Assembly: GCA_001931535.1 (NCBI GenBank)
Contig: CP016211.1
Location: 9,347,703 to 9,411,702, forward strand
Direction: 5' to 3'
DNA from: Minicystis rosea
Lineage (GTDB): Bacteria > Myxococcota_A > Polyangia > Polyangiales > Polyangiaceae
Length of the DNA stretch: 64,000 bases
Positions 17,989-27,353 of this stretch are shown here, in pieces. Position 1 is the first letter of the stretch. Every line of letters begins with the position of its first letter. Below the pieces are notes generated by a model. That model searched no databases and was not told where the DNA came from. It saw only the letters and a program-made list of their open reading frames with translations. Both the position numbers and the translations under genes were made by a program.

Positions 17989-18243
17989 CTATTTGCCTGC
18001 GCTCTGAACAGGGGAGTTCAACACGGCTCCCGCACCGGGCGTGTAAATGTAGGTCGCCTTCTTGCTGCAGCCTTGGACGCCGTAGGTCGCCGTCTCCATG
18101 GCCTCGCTCGTGAGCGCCGTGACGGCCAGTTGATCGCCGGGACAACCCAGGTCGAAGGACGCACGGGTGCGCACCTCGTTCGACTTGGAGACGCAACCGA
18201 CGACGGAGAACGCCACGACCAGCAACATGGTTCGATGAAACAT
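17989..18243 (-). CDS. Small lipoprotein
   Basis: 84 residues with signal peptide and lipobox VVGC (Cys about residue 17). The mature part has two further Cys (LGCPGDQ and VQGCSKKATY) that could pair. GAGGAGCCG lies directly before ATG 18243. Orphan gene; function unknown. Confidence 0.7.
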   Translation of the reverse strand: MFHRTMLLVVAFSVVGCVSKSNEVRTRASFDLGCPGDQLAVTALTSEAMETATYGVQGCSKKATYIYTPGAGAVLNSPVQSAGK

Positions 18244-18542
18244 CGGCTCCTCGGCGTCGAGAGGTCCGCTCGTCGTTCCGCGACGATGATCTGCATGAGC
18301 GTTCGCACGAAGCATGAAAGCAGGCGACCGAGCTCGACGAGGCTTCGCTATCACCGCGAATGGGGGCGGTCAATCCCATCACTCCCGCGGATCCGGCGCC
18401 GGTGCGGCGCGCGTGGGCCTCTCGCGGGCGCATGCCTCGGCAGCAACTTCGGCGACGCGGACCGGGCGCGAGGTGAGGTCCCGGCGACGTTCGTGCGCGC
18501 CTGCCGACGAGCCCGAGAAACGGTACGTGGTAGTTTCCCGAC

Positions 18543-19160
18543 ATGCCCGACACCCTGGCCCGCATCCTCGATCTGCCGGCCCCGCTGCTGCTGATCGGCT
18601 CCGTGGTGATCGTGAGCCTCGTGGGGTGGCTCTACAAACCCGCGCAGCGCGCGCTGATCCTGATCCCGTACCAGGTGCGCAGGCGCGGGGAGCTCCATCG
18701 CCTGCTCACCGCCGGCTGGGTGCACGCGGACATCGTGCACCTCGCCTTCAACATGCTTGCGCTCTACTTCTTCGCCGAGAAGGTGACGAGCGCGCTCGGG
18801 GTCTTTCGGTTCCTCGTGCTCTACCTCAGCGCCGTGATCGTCGGGTTCATTCCGACGACGCTGCGCCACATGGGGAACCCGGGCTACGGATCGATGGGCG
18901 CTTCGGGCGCGGTCGCGGCGGTGATGTTCAGCGCCATCCTGCTCTTCCCGAAGCTCAAGCTCATGCTGATGTTCTTGCCCATCCCGGTCTCCGGGCTCGT
19001 GTTCGCGATTGCCTATCTGGCTTACAGCGCCTGGAGCACCTTGAGCGCGCGCGACGGGGTGAACCACGGCGCCCACTTCTCCGGCGCGGTGTACGGCGCC
19101 GTGCTCACGTATCTGTTCGAGCCGACACGCGTGGAGAAGACGATTCGGACCCTGTTTTGA
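18543..19160 (+). CDS. Rhomboid-family intramembrane serine protease
   Basis: 205 residues with about six membrane helices. The family hallmarks are present: HLAFNM (His 66, Asn 70), catalytic GASG with Ser 121, and NHGAHFSGAVYG with His 178. Rhomboids cleave membrane proteins within or beside their transmembrane helices. The substrate is unknown. It stands upstream of katG with about 140 bp between; no functional link is evident. Confidence 0.88.
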   Translation: MPDTLARILDLPAPLLLIGSVVIVSLVGWLYKPAQRALILIPYQVRRRGELHRLLTAGWVHADIVHLAFNMLALYFFAEKVTSALGVFRFLVLYLSAVIVGFIPTTLRHMGNPGYGSMGASGAVAAVMFSAILLFPKLKLMLMFLPIPVSGLVFAIAYLAYSAWSTLSARDGVNHGAHFSGAVYGAVLTYLFEPTRVEKTIRTLF

Positions 19161-19301
19161 GCCGCGCTCGGCCACCGCTCATGGGTGCGCTCGTCCCCGC
19201 CGCCTCGATGTCGGCGAGGCCGCTTGAATGATGCGCCGAGTCCATTGGATACTTCGCCGCGCGCCCGGGGGTCGGGCTGCCCTAACCCAGAGTCGAGAGC
19301 C

Positions 19302-21485
19302 ATGGCGAACGAAGCGAAATGTCCTTTCAATCACGCTGTCGGCGGCGGTACCTCGAACCGTGACTGGTGGCCGAACCAACTGCGGCTGGATCTCCTTCAC
19401 CAGCATTCCGAAAAGTCCAATCCGATGGGTCAGGGCTTCGACTACGCCAAGGCGTTTCGGAGCCTCGACCTCGCGGCGGTGAAGAAGGATCTCGCAGCGC
19501 TGATGACCGACTCGCAGGACTTCTGGCCGGCGGACTTCGGTCACTACGGCCCGTTGTTCATTCGCATGGCGTGGCACAGCGCCGGCACCTACCGCGTCGG
19601 CGATGGCCGCGGCGGCGGCGGGCGTGGCCAGCAGCGCTTCGCGCCGCTCAACAGCTGGCCCGACAACGTCGGCCTGGACAAGGCCCGTCGCCTGCTCTGG
19701 CCGATCAAACAGAAGTACGGCCACAAGATCTCGTGGGCCGACCTCCTCATCCTCACGGGCAACGTCGCCCTCGAGAGCATGGGCTTCAAGACCTTCGGTT
19801 TCGCCGGCGGCCGCGAGGACGTGTGGGAGCCGGATCAGGATGTCTACTGGGGCATCGAGAAAACGTGGCTCGGCGGTGACAAGCGGTATTCGGGAGAGCG
19901 GGATCTCGAGAACCCGCTCGCGGCCGTGCAGATGGGCCTCATCTACGTCAATCCCGAGGGGCCGAACGGCAATCCGGATCCGATCGCGGCGGCCAAGGAC
20001 ATCCGCGAGACGTTCGCGCGCATGGCGATGAACGACGAAGAGACGGTCGCGCTGATCGCCGGCGGCCACACCTTCGGCAAGACGCACGGAGCCGCCCCGG
20101 CCTCGCACGTGGGCGCCGATCCCGAGGCGGGAGATCTCGAAGCGCAGGGCCTCGGCTGGACGAGCACCTTCGGCACGGGTCGGGGCGGCGACGCGATCAC
20201 GAGCGGCCTCGAGGTCACGTGGACCACGACGCCGACGAAGTGGAGCACCGACTTCTTCAAGCACCTGTTCGGCTTCGAGTGGGAGCTGACGAAGAGCCCC
20301 GCCGGCGCGCATCAGTGGAAGCCGAAGGGTGACGCGGGCGCAGGCACGGTGCCGCATGCCCACGACGCGTCGAAGCGCATCGGGCCTTCCATGCTGACGA
20401 CCGATCTCTCGCTCCGGTTCGACCCGGCCTACGAGAAGATCGCGCGGCGCTTCATGGAGCATCCGGAGCAGTTCGCCGACGCGTTCGCGCGGGCTTGGTT
20501 CAAGCTCACGCACCGCGACATGGGCCCGCGCGCACGCTACCTCGGCCCGGAGATCCCGGCCGAAGAGCTCCTCTGGCAAGACCCGATTCCCAAGGTCGAT
20601 CATCCGTTGATCGACGACGCGGACATCGCCTCGCTGAAGAGCAAGATCCTCGGCGCGGGGCTGTCCATCGCGGAGCTGGTCTCGACCGCGTGGGCATCGG
20701 CCTCCACCTTCCGTGGATCCGACAAACGCGGCGGCGCGAACGGCGCCCGCATTCGTCTCGCACCGCAGAAGGATTGGGCGGTCAACCAGCCCGAGCAGCT
20801 CGCGAAGGTGCTCACGACCCTCGAGAGCGTTCAACGCGACTTCAACGGTGCGGCGAGGGGCGGCAAGAAGGTTTCGCTCGCCGACCTCATCGTGCTCGGC
20901 GGCGCCGCTGCCATCGAGCAGGCGGCGAAGAACGCCGGGGTCGCTGTGAAGGTCCCCTTCGCGCCGGGGCGCATGGATGCTTCGCAGGAGCAGACGGACG
21001 TCGAGTCCTTCGCGGTGCTGGAGCCTTACGCGGACGGGTTCCGCAACTGGCAGAAGGCCAAGTACACCGTGCCGGCCGAGGCGCTCCTGATCGACAAGGC
21101 ACAGCTCCTGACGCTGAGCGCGCCCGAGATGACGGTGCTCGTCGGCGGCCTGCGTGTGCTGGGCGCGAACGCCGGCGCGTCGAAGCACGGCGTCTTCACG
21201 AAGAAGCCGGGGACGCTGACCAACGACTTCTTCACGGGCCTGCTCGACATGGGCACGGAGTGGAAGGCCGTGTCAGAAGCGAAGGACGTGTTCGAGGGGC
21301 GCGATCGCAAGACGGGTGAGCCCCGATGGACCGGCACGCGTGTCGATCTCGTCTTCGGCTCGAACGCGCAGCTCCGCGCGCTCGCGGAGGTCTATGGCAG
21401 CTCGGACGCGAAGGAGAAATTCGTTCGAGACTTCGTGGCCGCGTGGACGAAGGTCATGAACCTCGATCGGTTCGATCTCGCCTGA
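19302..21485 (+). CDS. katG: Catalase-peroxidase KatG
   Basis: 727 residues, usual length for KatG, with both peroxidase-like halves. The Met-Tyr-Trp adduct expected for catalase activity is intact: Trp 91 in RMAWHSAGTYR, Tyr 215 in LIYVNPEGPNG and Met 241 in MAMNDEE. The proximal haem His is at about 256 in GGHTFGKTHGA. It degrades hydrogen peroxide. ATG 19302 (MANEAKCPF) is chosen over upstream in-frame starts because it begins the conserved family N-terminus. A strong terminator follows. No OxyR or Fur gene is adjacent. Confidence 0.97.
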   Translation: MANEAKCPFNHAVGGGTSNRDWWPNQLRLDLLHQHSEKSNPMGQGFDYAKAFRSLDLAAVKKDLAALMTDSQDFWPADFGHYGPLFIRMAWHSAGTYRVGDGRGGGGRGQQRFAPLNSWPDNVGLDKARRLLWPIKQKYGHKISWADLLILTGNVALESMGFKTFGFAGGREDVWEPDQDVYWGIEKTWLGGDKRYSGERDLENPLAAVQMGLIYVNPEGPNGNPDPIAAAKDIRETFARMAMNDEETVALIAGGHTFGKTHGAAPASHVGADPEAGDLEAQGLGWTSTFGTGRGGDAITSGLEVTWTTTPTKWSTDFFKHLFGFEWELTKSPAGAHQWKPKGDAGAGTVPHAHDASKRIGPSMLTTDLSLRFDPAYEKIARRFMEHPEQFADAFARAWFKLTHRDMGPRARYLGPEIPAEELLWQDPIPKVDHPLIDDADIASLKSKILGAGLSIAELVSTAWASASTFRGSDKRGGANGARIRLAPQKDWAVNQPEQLAKVLTTLESVQRDFNGAARGGKKVSLADLIVLGGAAAIEQAAKNAGVAVKVPFAPGRMDASQEQTDVESFAVLEPYADGFRNWQKAKYTVPAEALLIDKAQLLTLSAPEMTVLVGGLRVLGANAGASKHGVFTKKPGTLTNDFFTGLLDMGTEWKAVSEAKDVFEGRDRKTGEPRWTGTRVDLVFGSNAQLRALAEVYGSSDAKEKFVRDFVAAWTKVMNLDRFDLA

Positions 21486-21505
21486 TCCGAAACCACACAC
21501 GACCG

Positions 21506-21541
21506 AACGCGGGCGGTCTCGAGGCCGCCCGCGTTGCTTTT
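21506..21541 (+). terminator. Rho-independent terminator of katG
   Basis: Perfect 11-bp GC-rich arms 21506-21516 (AACGCGGGCGG) and 21525-21535, an 8-base loop, then GCTTTT. It begins 21 bases after the katG stop. Confidence 0.85.
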
Positions 21542-21584
21542 GTCGTAACCCATCATCACTGCGAGCGGTGGAATCGGCCCGTGT

Positions 21585-22412
21585 CTAACGCGGCGTGGTG
21601 GGCAATGGGCTCCGGCGCAGCGCCTCGATGTCGTCCAGGATGGCGCGCGTCAGCGCGGCCACGAGCTTCTCGCCTTTGGCCCGGGTGGCGAGCGTGGGAT
21701 CGCCGTAGATGCCAGTGGGCGAATAGGTGCCCGTGCCCCCTTTGCGACGGGTCAAACCACCTTGGCCGGAAGCATCGTAATCCTTCACGGCCTTCTTCAT
21801 GTCCACGGTCTCCGGCGCGATCGCGAGCATCATCGACGTCTCGATCTCGTCGGCATGACTCCCGCCCTCCTGCCGGCCAATCTCCTTCTCCGTGGGACCG
21901 AGCGCTTTGCCGAGATCGGTATGGCGAAGGAGGATGCCTTCCTGCGCCAGCATTTCGGCGGCCGGCACGAGCGCGCGGACCGTGGAGACTCCAGTGTTGA
22001 GGACGTAGAACCGTCGCGGGCCATGGGCCGCGAGGCTCTTGCAGATGTCGATCACGAGATCGCGTGCGGTCTCGAGGCGCAGCGAGATCGAGCCGGGGTA
22101 TTCGCTGAAAGCCGGGTAGTAGCTGAATCCCACGGTTGGGGCGATGATCACGTCCGCGGCGAGCACTTGACGTTTGAAGTGCTCGGCGAGGAGCCAATCG
22201 TTCTTCAACGAGAGGTGCGGGCCGTGCTCTTTCGAGGCCGCGCCGAGCGGAATCACCACCACGCTCTCGGGGGTGAGACGGCGCTCGGCCTCGTTCCAGG
22301 TGAGCTCTTCGAGGATCACGGCGCGGGCCGGAGGCGCGGTTTCATGGCTCGTGGGCTTGGCGCAGCCGAGGAGCCCGATCAGCGCCGCGAGCGTCCTGCA
22401 GGCGAGTCGCAT
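21585..22412 (-). CDS. Creatininase-family lipoprotein
   Basis: 275 residues with a short signal peptide ending LLGC (Cys 17). The body is a creatininase/creatinine amidohydrolase domain: PLGAASKEHGPHLSLKND supplies the Glu/His/Asp metal ligands, and SHADEIETSMML supplies the second His and Glu. The family includes cyclic-amide hydrolases such as MftE as well as creatininase. The lipoprotein signal, placing it in the periplasm, is unusual for a mostly cytoplasmic family. No ribosome binding site is visible before ATG 22412, although it is the only start giving a signal peptide. Confidence 0.82.
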   Translation of the reverse strand: MRLACRTLAALIGLLGCAKPTSHETAPPARAVILEELTWNEAERRLTPESVVVIPLGAASKEHGPHLSLKNDWLLAEHFKRQVLAADVIIAPTVGFSYYPAFSEYPGSISLRLETARDLVIDICKSLAAHGPRRFYVLNTGVSTVRALVPAAEMLAQEGILLRHTDLGKALGPTEKEIGRQEGGSHADEIETSMMLAIAPETVDMKKAVKDYDASGQGGLTRRKGGTGTYSPTGIYGDPTLATRAKGEKLVAALTRAILDDIEALRRSPLPTTPR

Positions 22413-22736
22413 GAAGGGAGGATAAAGCAAGCTCGCCGGACGGCATGCTCTCCGATGCGCGCGATGCGCTTCCGTGCCGGGCACCGAGGCGGTGCGGCGA
22501 CGTAGCGCGCCGACCTTCGAGCAGAAGCAGCACACGAACGAGTGCTCCGCGCCCCAGGGCGTCTCGTGGATCGCGCGCACGTCGTCCACCTTCAGTGGCC
22601 CGAGCGCCCGGTGCAGCGAACCTGCGGTGGAGGCGTCGCTGCCGCTTCCTTCCCGGGCCGAGCGCGCCCCGAATGCCGCCGTCCTCGCAGCGCCCCATTG
22701 CGCGCGCGAGCCCACATGCCACTCTCCCAGCTCCTT
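22413..22736. other. 324-bp divergent intergenic region
   Basis: It separates the creatininase-like and TPR genes and must contain both promoters. No clear element or short gene was recognised. Confidence 0.45.
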
Positions 22737-23555
22737 ATGGCGAGGTCGCGTAAGAAATCTCTGGGCGAACGAATCCGGCAAAAGCGAGAGGAGGACGCGC
22801 GTCCCCATGTCACCGTCCCCATCGTGCCGTGGGAAGCTCCGGCAAAGGTGGTGACACCGCTCGCGCCTCCACCGCCGCCCAGCCCCGAAGAGGCGCTCAC
22901 CGCGACACACGCAGAGCTCGCGCCGCACGCAGGGGACGAGGGCGCGCATGGAGAAAACGAGGGCGCGCCCGCGCCTGAGGACGATCTTTGGATCCCGGGT
23001 GCGCCGAAGCCGCTCGGACGACGGTGGATCGGCGTGGTCGGGGTGATCGCGGGCGCGTGCGGGATCGCGCTGGGCATCTTCTTGATGCGCGGCCGATCGC
23101 ACGCGCCGAGCAAAGCACCGATCGCGACGGCCTCTCCTGCCACGAGCGCCGCGCCGCCGCCCGATCGACCGGCGCCTCCTCGACCACCGCCGGAGCCCGA
23201 GACGAGCGCGACCCCCTCCGCCGCCGCGCCGCCCACTGCCACCGCGAGCGCGACTGCAACTGCGAGCGCGAGCGCGAGCGCAACTGCGAGCGCGAACGCT
23301 ACCACGGTGAGCGCGACGGCGCTGCGCGCGCAGGCGCTCTCGCTGTTGGAAGAGGCGAAGAACCCCGAGGCGATGGCCGCCGCACGCGCGGCGATGGACG
23401 CGGATCCGAGCGAAGCGATGCCTTATCTGGTGCTCGGCTCGGCGCTCCAGGACATGGGGCGCTGGCACGAGGCGCACCGGATGTACGAGCTCTGCGTGAA
23501 GACCGCGACACGCGGGATGCTCGACGAGTGCCGCGCGATGCTGCGGCGGCACTGA
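22737..23555 (+). CDS. Membrane-anchored TPR protein with Ala/Pro-rich linker
   Basis: About 272 residues. The basic N-terminus (MARSRKKSLGERIRQKR) is followed by a Pro-rich segment, one membrane helix (around WIGVVGVIAGACGIALGIFL), a long Ala/Pro/Thr/Ser linker and a C-terminal TPR-like pair (AMPYLVLGSALQDMGRWHEA). The layout is cytoplasmic tail, one helix, spacer, periplasmic TPR. A start at 22716 in frame is possible; neither has a convincing ribosome binding site. Function unknown. Confidence 0.65.
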   Translation: MARSRKKSLGERIRQKREEDARPHVTVPIVPWEAPAKVVTPLAPPPPPSPEEALTATHAELAPHAGDEGAHGENEGAPAPEDDLWIPGAPKPLGRRWIGVVGVIAGACGIALGIFLMRGRSHAPSKAPIATASPATSAAPPPDRPAPPRPPPEPETSATPSAAAPPTATASATATASASASATASANATTVSATALRAQALSLLEEAKNPEAMAAARAAMDADPSEAMPYLVLGSALQDMGRWHEAHRMYELCVKTATRGMLDECRAMLRRH

Positions 23556-23675
23556 CACGAAGCGCGCGACGCGCGAGCCCCCACCCCATCGATGCGAACC
23601 TGACTCGCGCCGCCGTCGACGACCGGACGCGATGGCGACGACGAGGCGCCGGAAGCGACGGCTGCGCGCTTCGGA

Positions 23676-23948
23676 TCAGCCGCAGAAGCCGCAATAGCCG
23701 AGCGGATACATGTGGCACGTCTTGCCCTTGGCGCATGCGAGGTTCGGCCCGCAATCGCAGTGCGGGGGCGCCTCGGGCTGGAACGAGTCGAACTGGGTGT
23801 GGAGCGTCTCGTCCGGGGAAGCGGGGGTTTCGAGCTCGGTCGTGTCCGAGCCCTCGACGTCGCCTTCGCTCTCGGTGGGCGCGGACACCGCGCAACCGAT
23901 GAAGGTGGTACAGGCGACGAGCAGCGAGGCGAGCAGAACCTTCGTCAT
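23676..23948 (-). CDS. Small Cys-rich exported peptide
   Basis: 90 residues. Signal peptide with FIGC (Cys 19), an acidic Ser/Thr/Glu linker, then a compact Cys-rich tail with Cys 64, 66, 72, 78, 86 and 89 (CDCG, ACAKGKTC, YCGFC). Six Cys in the last 27 residues suggest a disulfide knot or metal-binding domain. AAGGAG precedes ATG 23948. It is divergent from the discoidin-domain esterase, and two identical dyads lie between them. Function unknown; toxin, inhibitor or signalling peptide are all possible. Confidence 0.75.
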   Translation of the reverse strand: MTKVLLASLLVACTTFIGCAVSAPTESEGDVEGSDTTELETPASPDETLHTQFDSFQPEAPPHCDCGPNLACAKGKTCHMYPLGYCGFCG

Positions 23949-24059
23949 GATGCGATCTCCTTTTCGGCGCTGACACGAGCGCTCCAGCGAGGCCCGTGAG
24001 CCTTCGGCGCGCCCGCGAAGGGCGAACCGTCTTTACGAGATGACCTGCGAAAAGGCGAT

Positions 24060-24076
24060 GCGACATTTGATGTCGC
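24060..24076. promoter_or_regulatory. 17-bp dyad, site 1 of 2
   Basis: GCGACAT-TTG-ATGTCGC, perfect 7-bp arms. It is one of two identical-arm dyads between divergent genes starting at 23948 and 24256; likely an operator. Confidence 0.5.
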
Positions 24077-24100
24077 GGCCGGCGACGACACGCGTCCAGG

Positions 24101-24117
24101 GCGACATGCGATGTCGC
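24101..24117. promoter_or_regulatory. 17-bp dyad, site 2 of 2
   Basis: GCGACAT-GCG-ATGTCGC, with the same arms as site 1 and only the 3-base spacer different. Centre-to-centre distance is 41 bp, about four helical turns, so both would face the same side of the DNA. Confidence 0.5.
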
Positions 24118-24255
24118 GCCGGCCCGCAAAAACCGCTTCACCGCGACAAGGCACGTCACGTGTCTCATTGTTTGTCCGCGCCGAGAAATAGTGTTTGTGA
24201 GATGACGTGAGGTGTGGATAAAAGGCGCTCTCCCCTGTCGAAAGGAGTTACACCG

Positions 24256-25509
24256 ATGAAGACATGCCTGTGGCAGCTCGGGCTGTTCGCGCTCGTCTTG
24301 AGCGCTTGTGGCGAGCCCCTCGAGGACGAGAATCTGGGCACGGACACCGAGGCGCTCGTCACCCCGACGAACGTGGCGCTCAACAAGCCGGCGACCTCCT
24401 ATTCGCAATACGACACCGGCCACCCCGCCTCGCGCGCGGTCGACGGCTCGACCTCCACGGGCTGGGCCAGCGCCTATGCCTTTCAAGAGGGCCAATCGCT
24501 GAGCGTCGATCTCCAGGGTGCTTATGACGTGAGCCGCCTCGAGCTGGTCCTGAGCTGGGGTGACTCGTCCACGCCCAACAAGGCCTTCGAGATCCAAGCG
24601 TGGAACGGCGGCTGCTGGCAGACCATCCCGGGCACGTCGATCACCGGCAACACCTCGGTCAACGTCGCCATCAATCTCGCGCAAACGGTCCGCGCCGAGA
24701 AGGTCCGGTTCGTTTGCATGGATCGGTCCACCAACTGCTGGGTCCGCGAGCTTCGGGTGATGGCCGTCCCGGCGACGACAGCGGCCCCGGCGCTGAGCTG
24801 CCCGGCGGGCGCGCAGACGGCGGTGCGCCACCCCGCGTACGCGTATGCGTTGTACCTGCCCAAGAACTACAACCTCGATCGCAACGCGCGCTGGCCTCTC
24901 GTCATCGCGCTCCACGGCGTCGGCGGTTACACGCTCGACAAGAACGATCACACCAAGGTCGCGACCTCGCCCGAGGGGCTCGCCAAGCAGTTCCTCGATG
25001 CCACGTTCCGCGACACCTTCCAAGGCATCGTCGTGTCGCCGAACTACCACGTTCCCGGCGGCAGCGGGAACGCGTGGTTCCAGGACGCCGCCATCACCGG
25101 CCTCCTCGAGGCCATGAAGGGCGATTATCTGGTGGACACCGATCGCGTCTATCTGACGGGCTTGAGCGGCGGCGGCAACTTCACCTGGGAGTACGGCGTG
25201 ACCCACGCAGGGAGCTTTGCCGGCCTCGTCCCCATCGCCGCCACCGACAATCCCGCCAACCTGAGCAGCCTGTGCAACTTGGCGGGCGTGCCCATCTGGG
25301 CCTTCAACGGCGCGCTGGACACCTCGGCGCTCCCGGCGACGGCCACGGCGGCGAAGACCAAGCTCGACACGCAGTGCGGCGTGTCCGCGAGCCAGATGCA
25401 GACGACCGCGTATCCGAACGGCGGTCACAACGGCGCGACGTGGGACACTGCCTATGGCACGCAGGCGCTGTACACGTGGCTGTTCTCGAAGCGCATCAGC
25501 GATCCCTGA
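24256..25509 (+). CDS. Discoidin-domain lipoprotein esterase
   Basis: 417 residues. Lipobox LSAC (Cys 18) is followed by an F5/8 type C (discoidin-like) domain at about residues 35-172 (NVALNKPATSYSQY opening), a carbohydrate- or surface-binding module. Residues ~180-415 form an alpha/beta hydrolase of the LpqC/PHB-depolymerase/feruloyl-esterase kind: HGVGG near the oxyanion site, GLSGGG with Ser 304, and GGHNGATWD carrying the catalytic His. Likely an extracellular esterase for a polymer such as a plant or microbial polysaccharide ester or polyhydroxyalkanoate. AAAGGAG precedes ATG 24256. It is divergent from the Cys-rich peptide and may share its regulation. Confidence 0.85.
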   Translation: MKTCLWQLGLFALVLSACGEPLEDENLGTDTEALVTPTNVALNKPATSYSQYDTGHPASRAVDGSTSTGWASAYAFQEGQSLSVDLQGAYDVSRLELVLSWGDSSTPNKAFEIQAWNGGCWQTIPGTSITGNTSVNVAINLAQTVRAEKVRFVCMDRSTNCWVRELRVMAVPATTAAPALSCPAGAQTAVRHPAYAYALYLPKNYNLDRNARWPLVIALHGVGGYTLDKNDHTKVATSPEGLAKQFLDATFRDTFQGIVVSPNYHVPGGSGNAWFQDAAITGLLEAMKGDYLVDTDRVYLTGLSGGGNFTWEYGVTHAGSFAGLVPIAATDNPANLSSLCNLAGVPIWAFNGALDTSALPATATAAKTKLDTQCGVSASQMQTTAYPNGGHNGATWDTAYGTQALYTWLFSKRISDP

Positions 25510-25567
25510 GCCCGCGCAGACCGAAGATGTGACCGAGCCCCGGCCGTCGCCGGAGGTAACGCGCCCA

Positions 25568-25602
25568 CGGCGCCCCGGCGAGGACATCCCGCCGGGGCGC
25601 CG
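25568..25602 (+). terminator. 12-bp-stem hairpin after the esterase gene
   Basis: Perfect arms 25568-25579 and 25591-25602 (CGGCGCCCCGGC and its complement) with an 11-base loop. It lies 58 bp after the stop. There is no T-run; terminator-like. Confidence 0.5.
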
Positions 25603-25666
25603 CGGAGACGCCTTCGTCGCGCTCCATGCGCCCGGGCGCGGAGACGGGCGCTATCATGAAGCACCG

Positions 25667-27322
25667 ATGACCTCTCCCTACGATCTCGGGCTCCCGAAGA
25701 CTCCAGCGAACTTCGCAGCGCTCACGCCGATCTCGTTCCTCGCGCGGGCGGCGGAGGTGCATCCCGATCGCACGGCCGTCGTTCACGGATCGATCCGGCG
25801 GACGTGGCGCGAGACGTACGAGCGCTGCCGAAGGCTCGCGAGCGCGCTCCGGGCGCGCGGCGTGCGCCGCGGCGACACCGTGGCCGTGATGCTGCCGAAC
25901 ATCCCGGCGATGTTCGAGGCGCACTTCGCGGTCCCGATGATCGGCGCGGTGCTGAACACGCTCAACACACGCCTCGACGACGAGGCGATCGGCTTCATGC
26001 TGGCCCACGGCGAGGCGCGGGCGGTGATCGTCGATCGCGAGCTCTCGACCATCATCGCCCGCGCGCTCGCGCGATCCGGGCTCGCGGCGGGCGGCCGGGA
26101 GATCCTCGTCGTCGACGTCGACGATCCCGAATACACGGGCCCCGGCGACCGCATCGGCAGCATCGAATACGAGGCGCTCCTCGCCGAGGGCGATCCGAGC
26201 TTCGCGTGGGAGCCGCCGGCCGACGAGTGGGACGCGATCTCGCTCAACTACACCTCGGGCACGACCGGCAACCCGAAGGGCGTCGTCTACCACCACCGCG
26301 GCGCGTTCATGAACGCCGTGTCGAACGCGCTCGAGTGGGACATGCCCAAGCACGCCGTCTACCTGTGGACGCTGCCGATGTTCCACTGCAACGGCTGGTG
26401 CTTCCCGTGGACCGTCACGGCGCGGAGCGGCGTCAACGTGTGCCTCCGCAAGGTCGAGCCCCACGCGATCTTCGAGGCGATCCGCAGGCACCGCGTGACC
26501 CACTACTGCGGGGCGCCGATCGTTCATGCCCTGCTCGTCAACGCGCCCGCGGAGATGAAGGCCGGGATCGAGCACCGCGTGCACGCGATGGTCGCCGGGG
26601 CCGCGCCGCCGGCCGCGCTCATCGAGGGCATGGAAGCGATCGGCTTCGAGCTCACCCACGTTTACGGTCTCACCGAGACGTACGGCCCGGCGGCGGTGTG
26701 CGAGAAGCACGACGCGTGGTCGTCGCTCGACATCGGCGACCGCGCCCGCATGAACGCGCGCCAAGGCATTCGCTACCACCTGCAAGAGGGCGTCACCGTC
26801 CTCGATCCGCAAACGATGCAGCAGGTGCCCGCCGACGGGACGACGATGGGTGAGGTGATGTTCCGCGGCAACATCACGATGAAGGGTTATCTGAAGAACC
26901 CGCGTGCGACGGAAGAGGCCTTTGCCGGCGGCTGGTTCCACACCGGCGATCTCGGTGTCCTCGAGCCCGACGGCTACGTGAAGATCAAGGATCGGAGCAA
27001 AGACATCATCATCTCCGGCGGCGAGAACATCTCGAGCCTCGAGGTCGAGGACGTCCTTTATCGCCACCCCGCCGTGCTCGCCGCCGCCGTCGTGGCCAAG
27101 CCCGATCCCAAATGGGGTGAGACCCCCTGCGCCTTCATCGAGCTCCGCGCCGGCGCCACCGCGACGCCCGAAGAGATCGTCGCGCACTGCCGCCGGCACC
27201 TCGCGCCCTTCAAGGCACCACGCGCCGTCGTCTTCGGCGACCTGCCGCGCACGTCGACGGGGAAGATCCAGAAATTCGAGCTCAGAACGCGCGTCGGGTC
27301 GGCAAGAGCGATCGACGTTTGA
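25667..27322 (+). CDS. Acyl-CoA synthetase (AMP-forming)
   Basis: 551 residues with all core motifs of the ANL superfamily: P-loop YTSGTTGNPKG (from residue 195), YGLTETYG (A5), FHTGDLG (A7), KDRSKDIIISGGENIS (A8) and PRTSTGKIQK with the A10 Lys. The overall pattern fits medium- or long-chain fatty-acyl-CoA synthetases. It activates a carboxylic acid with ATP to the acyl-CoA. ATG 25667 is the only start consistent with the family N-terminus (PKTPANFAALTPISFL). It converges on an AraC regulator with 31 bp between stops. Confidence 0.92.
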   Translation: MTSPYDLGLPKTPANFAALTPISFLARAAEVHPDRTAVVHGSIRRTWRETYERCRRLASALRARGVRRGDTVAVMLPNIPAMFEAHFAVPMIGAVLNTLNTRLDDEAIGFMLAHGEARAVIVDRELSTIIARALARSGLAAGGREILVVDVDDPEYTGPGDRIGSIEYEALLAEGDPSFAWEPPADEWDAISLNYTSGTTGNPKGVVYHHRGAFMNAVSNALEWDMPKHAVYLWTLPMFHCNGWCFPWTVTARSGVNVCLRKVEPHAIFEAIRRHRVTHYCGAPIVHALLVNAPAEMKAGIEHRVHAMVAGAAPPAALIEGMEAIGFELTHVYGLTETYGPAAVCEKHDAWSSLDIGDRARMNARQGIRYHLQEGVTVLDPQTMQQVPADGTTMGEVMFRGNITMKGYLKNPRATEEAFAGGWFHTGDLGVLEPDGYVKIKDRSKDIIISGGENISSLEVEDVLYRHPAVLAAAVVAKPDPKWGETPCAFIELRAGATATPEEIVAHCRRHLAPFKAPRAVVFGDLPRTSTGKIQKFELRTRVGSARAIDV

Positions 27323-27353
27323 GGTCGCCGAAGCTCCCTGCTGAATCAGCGCT

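Noticed and set aside
22413..23558. N-terminal extension of the creatininase-like protein to 657 residues
   Set aside because: The extension is antisense to the TPR gene and low complexity; the start at 22412 gives a proper lipoprotein signal.
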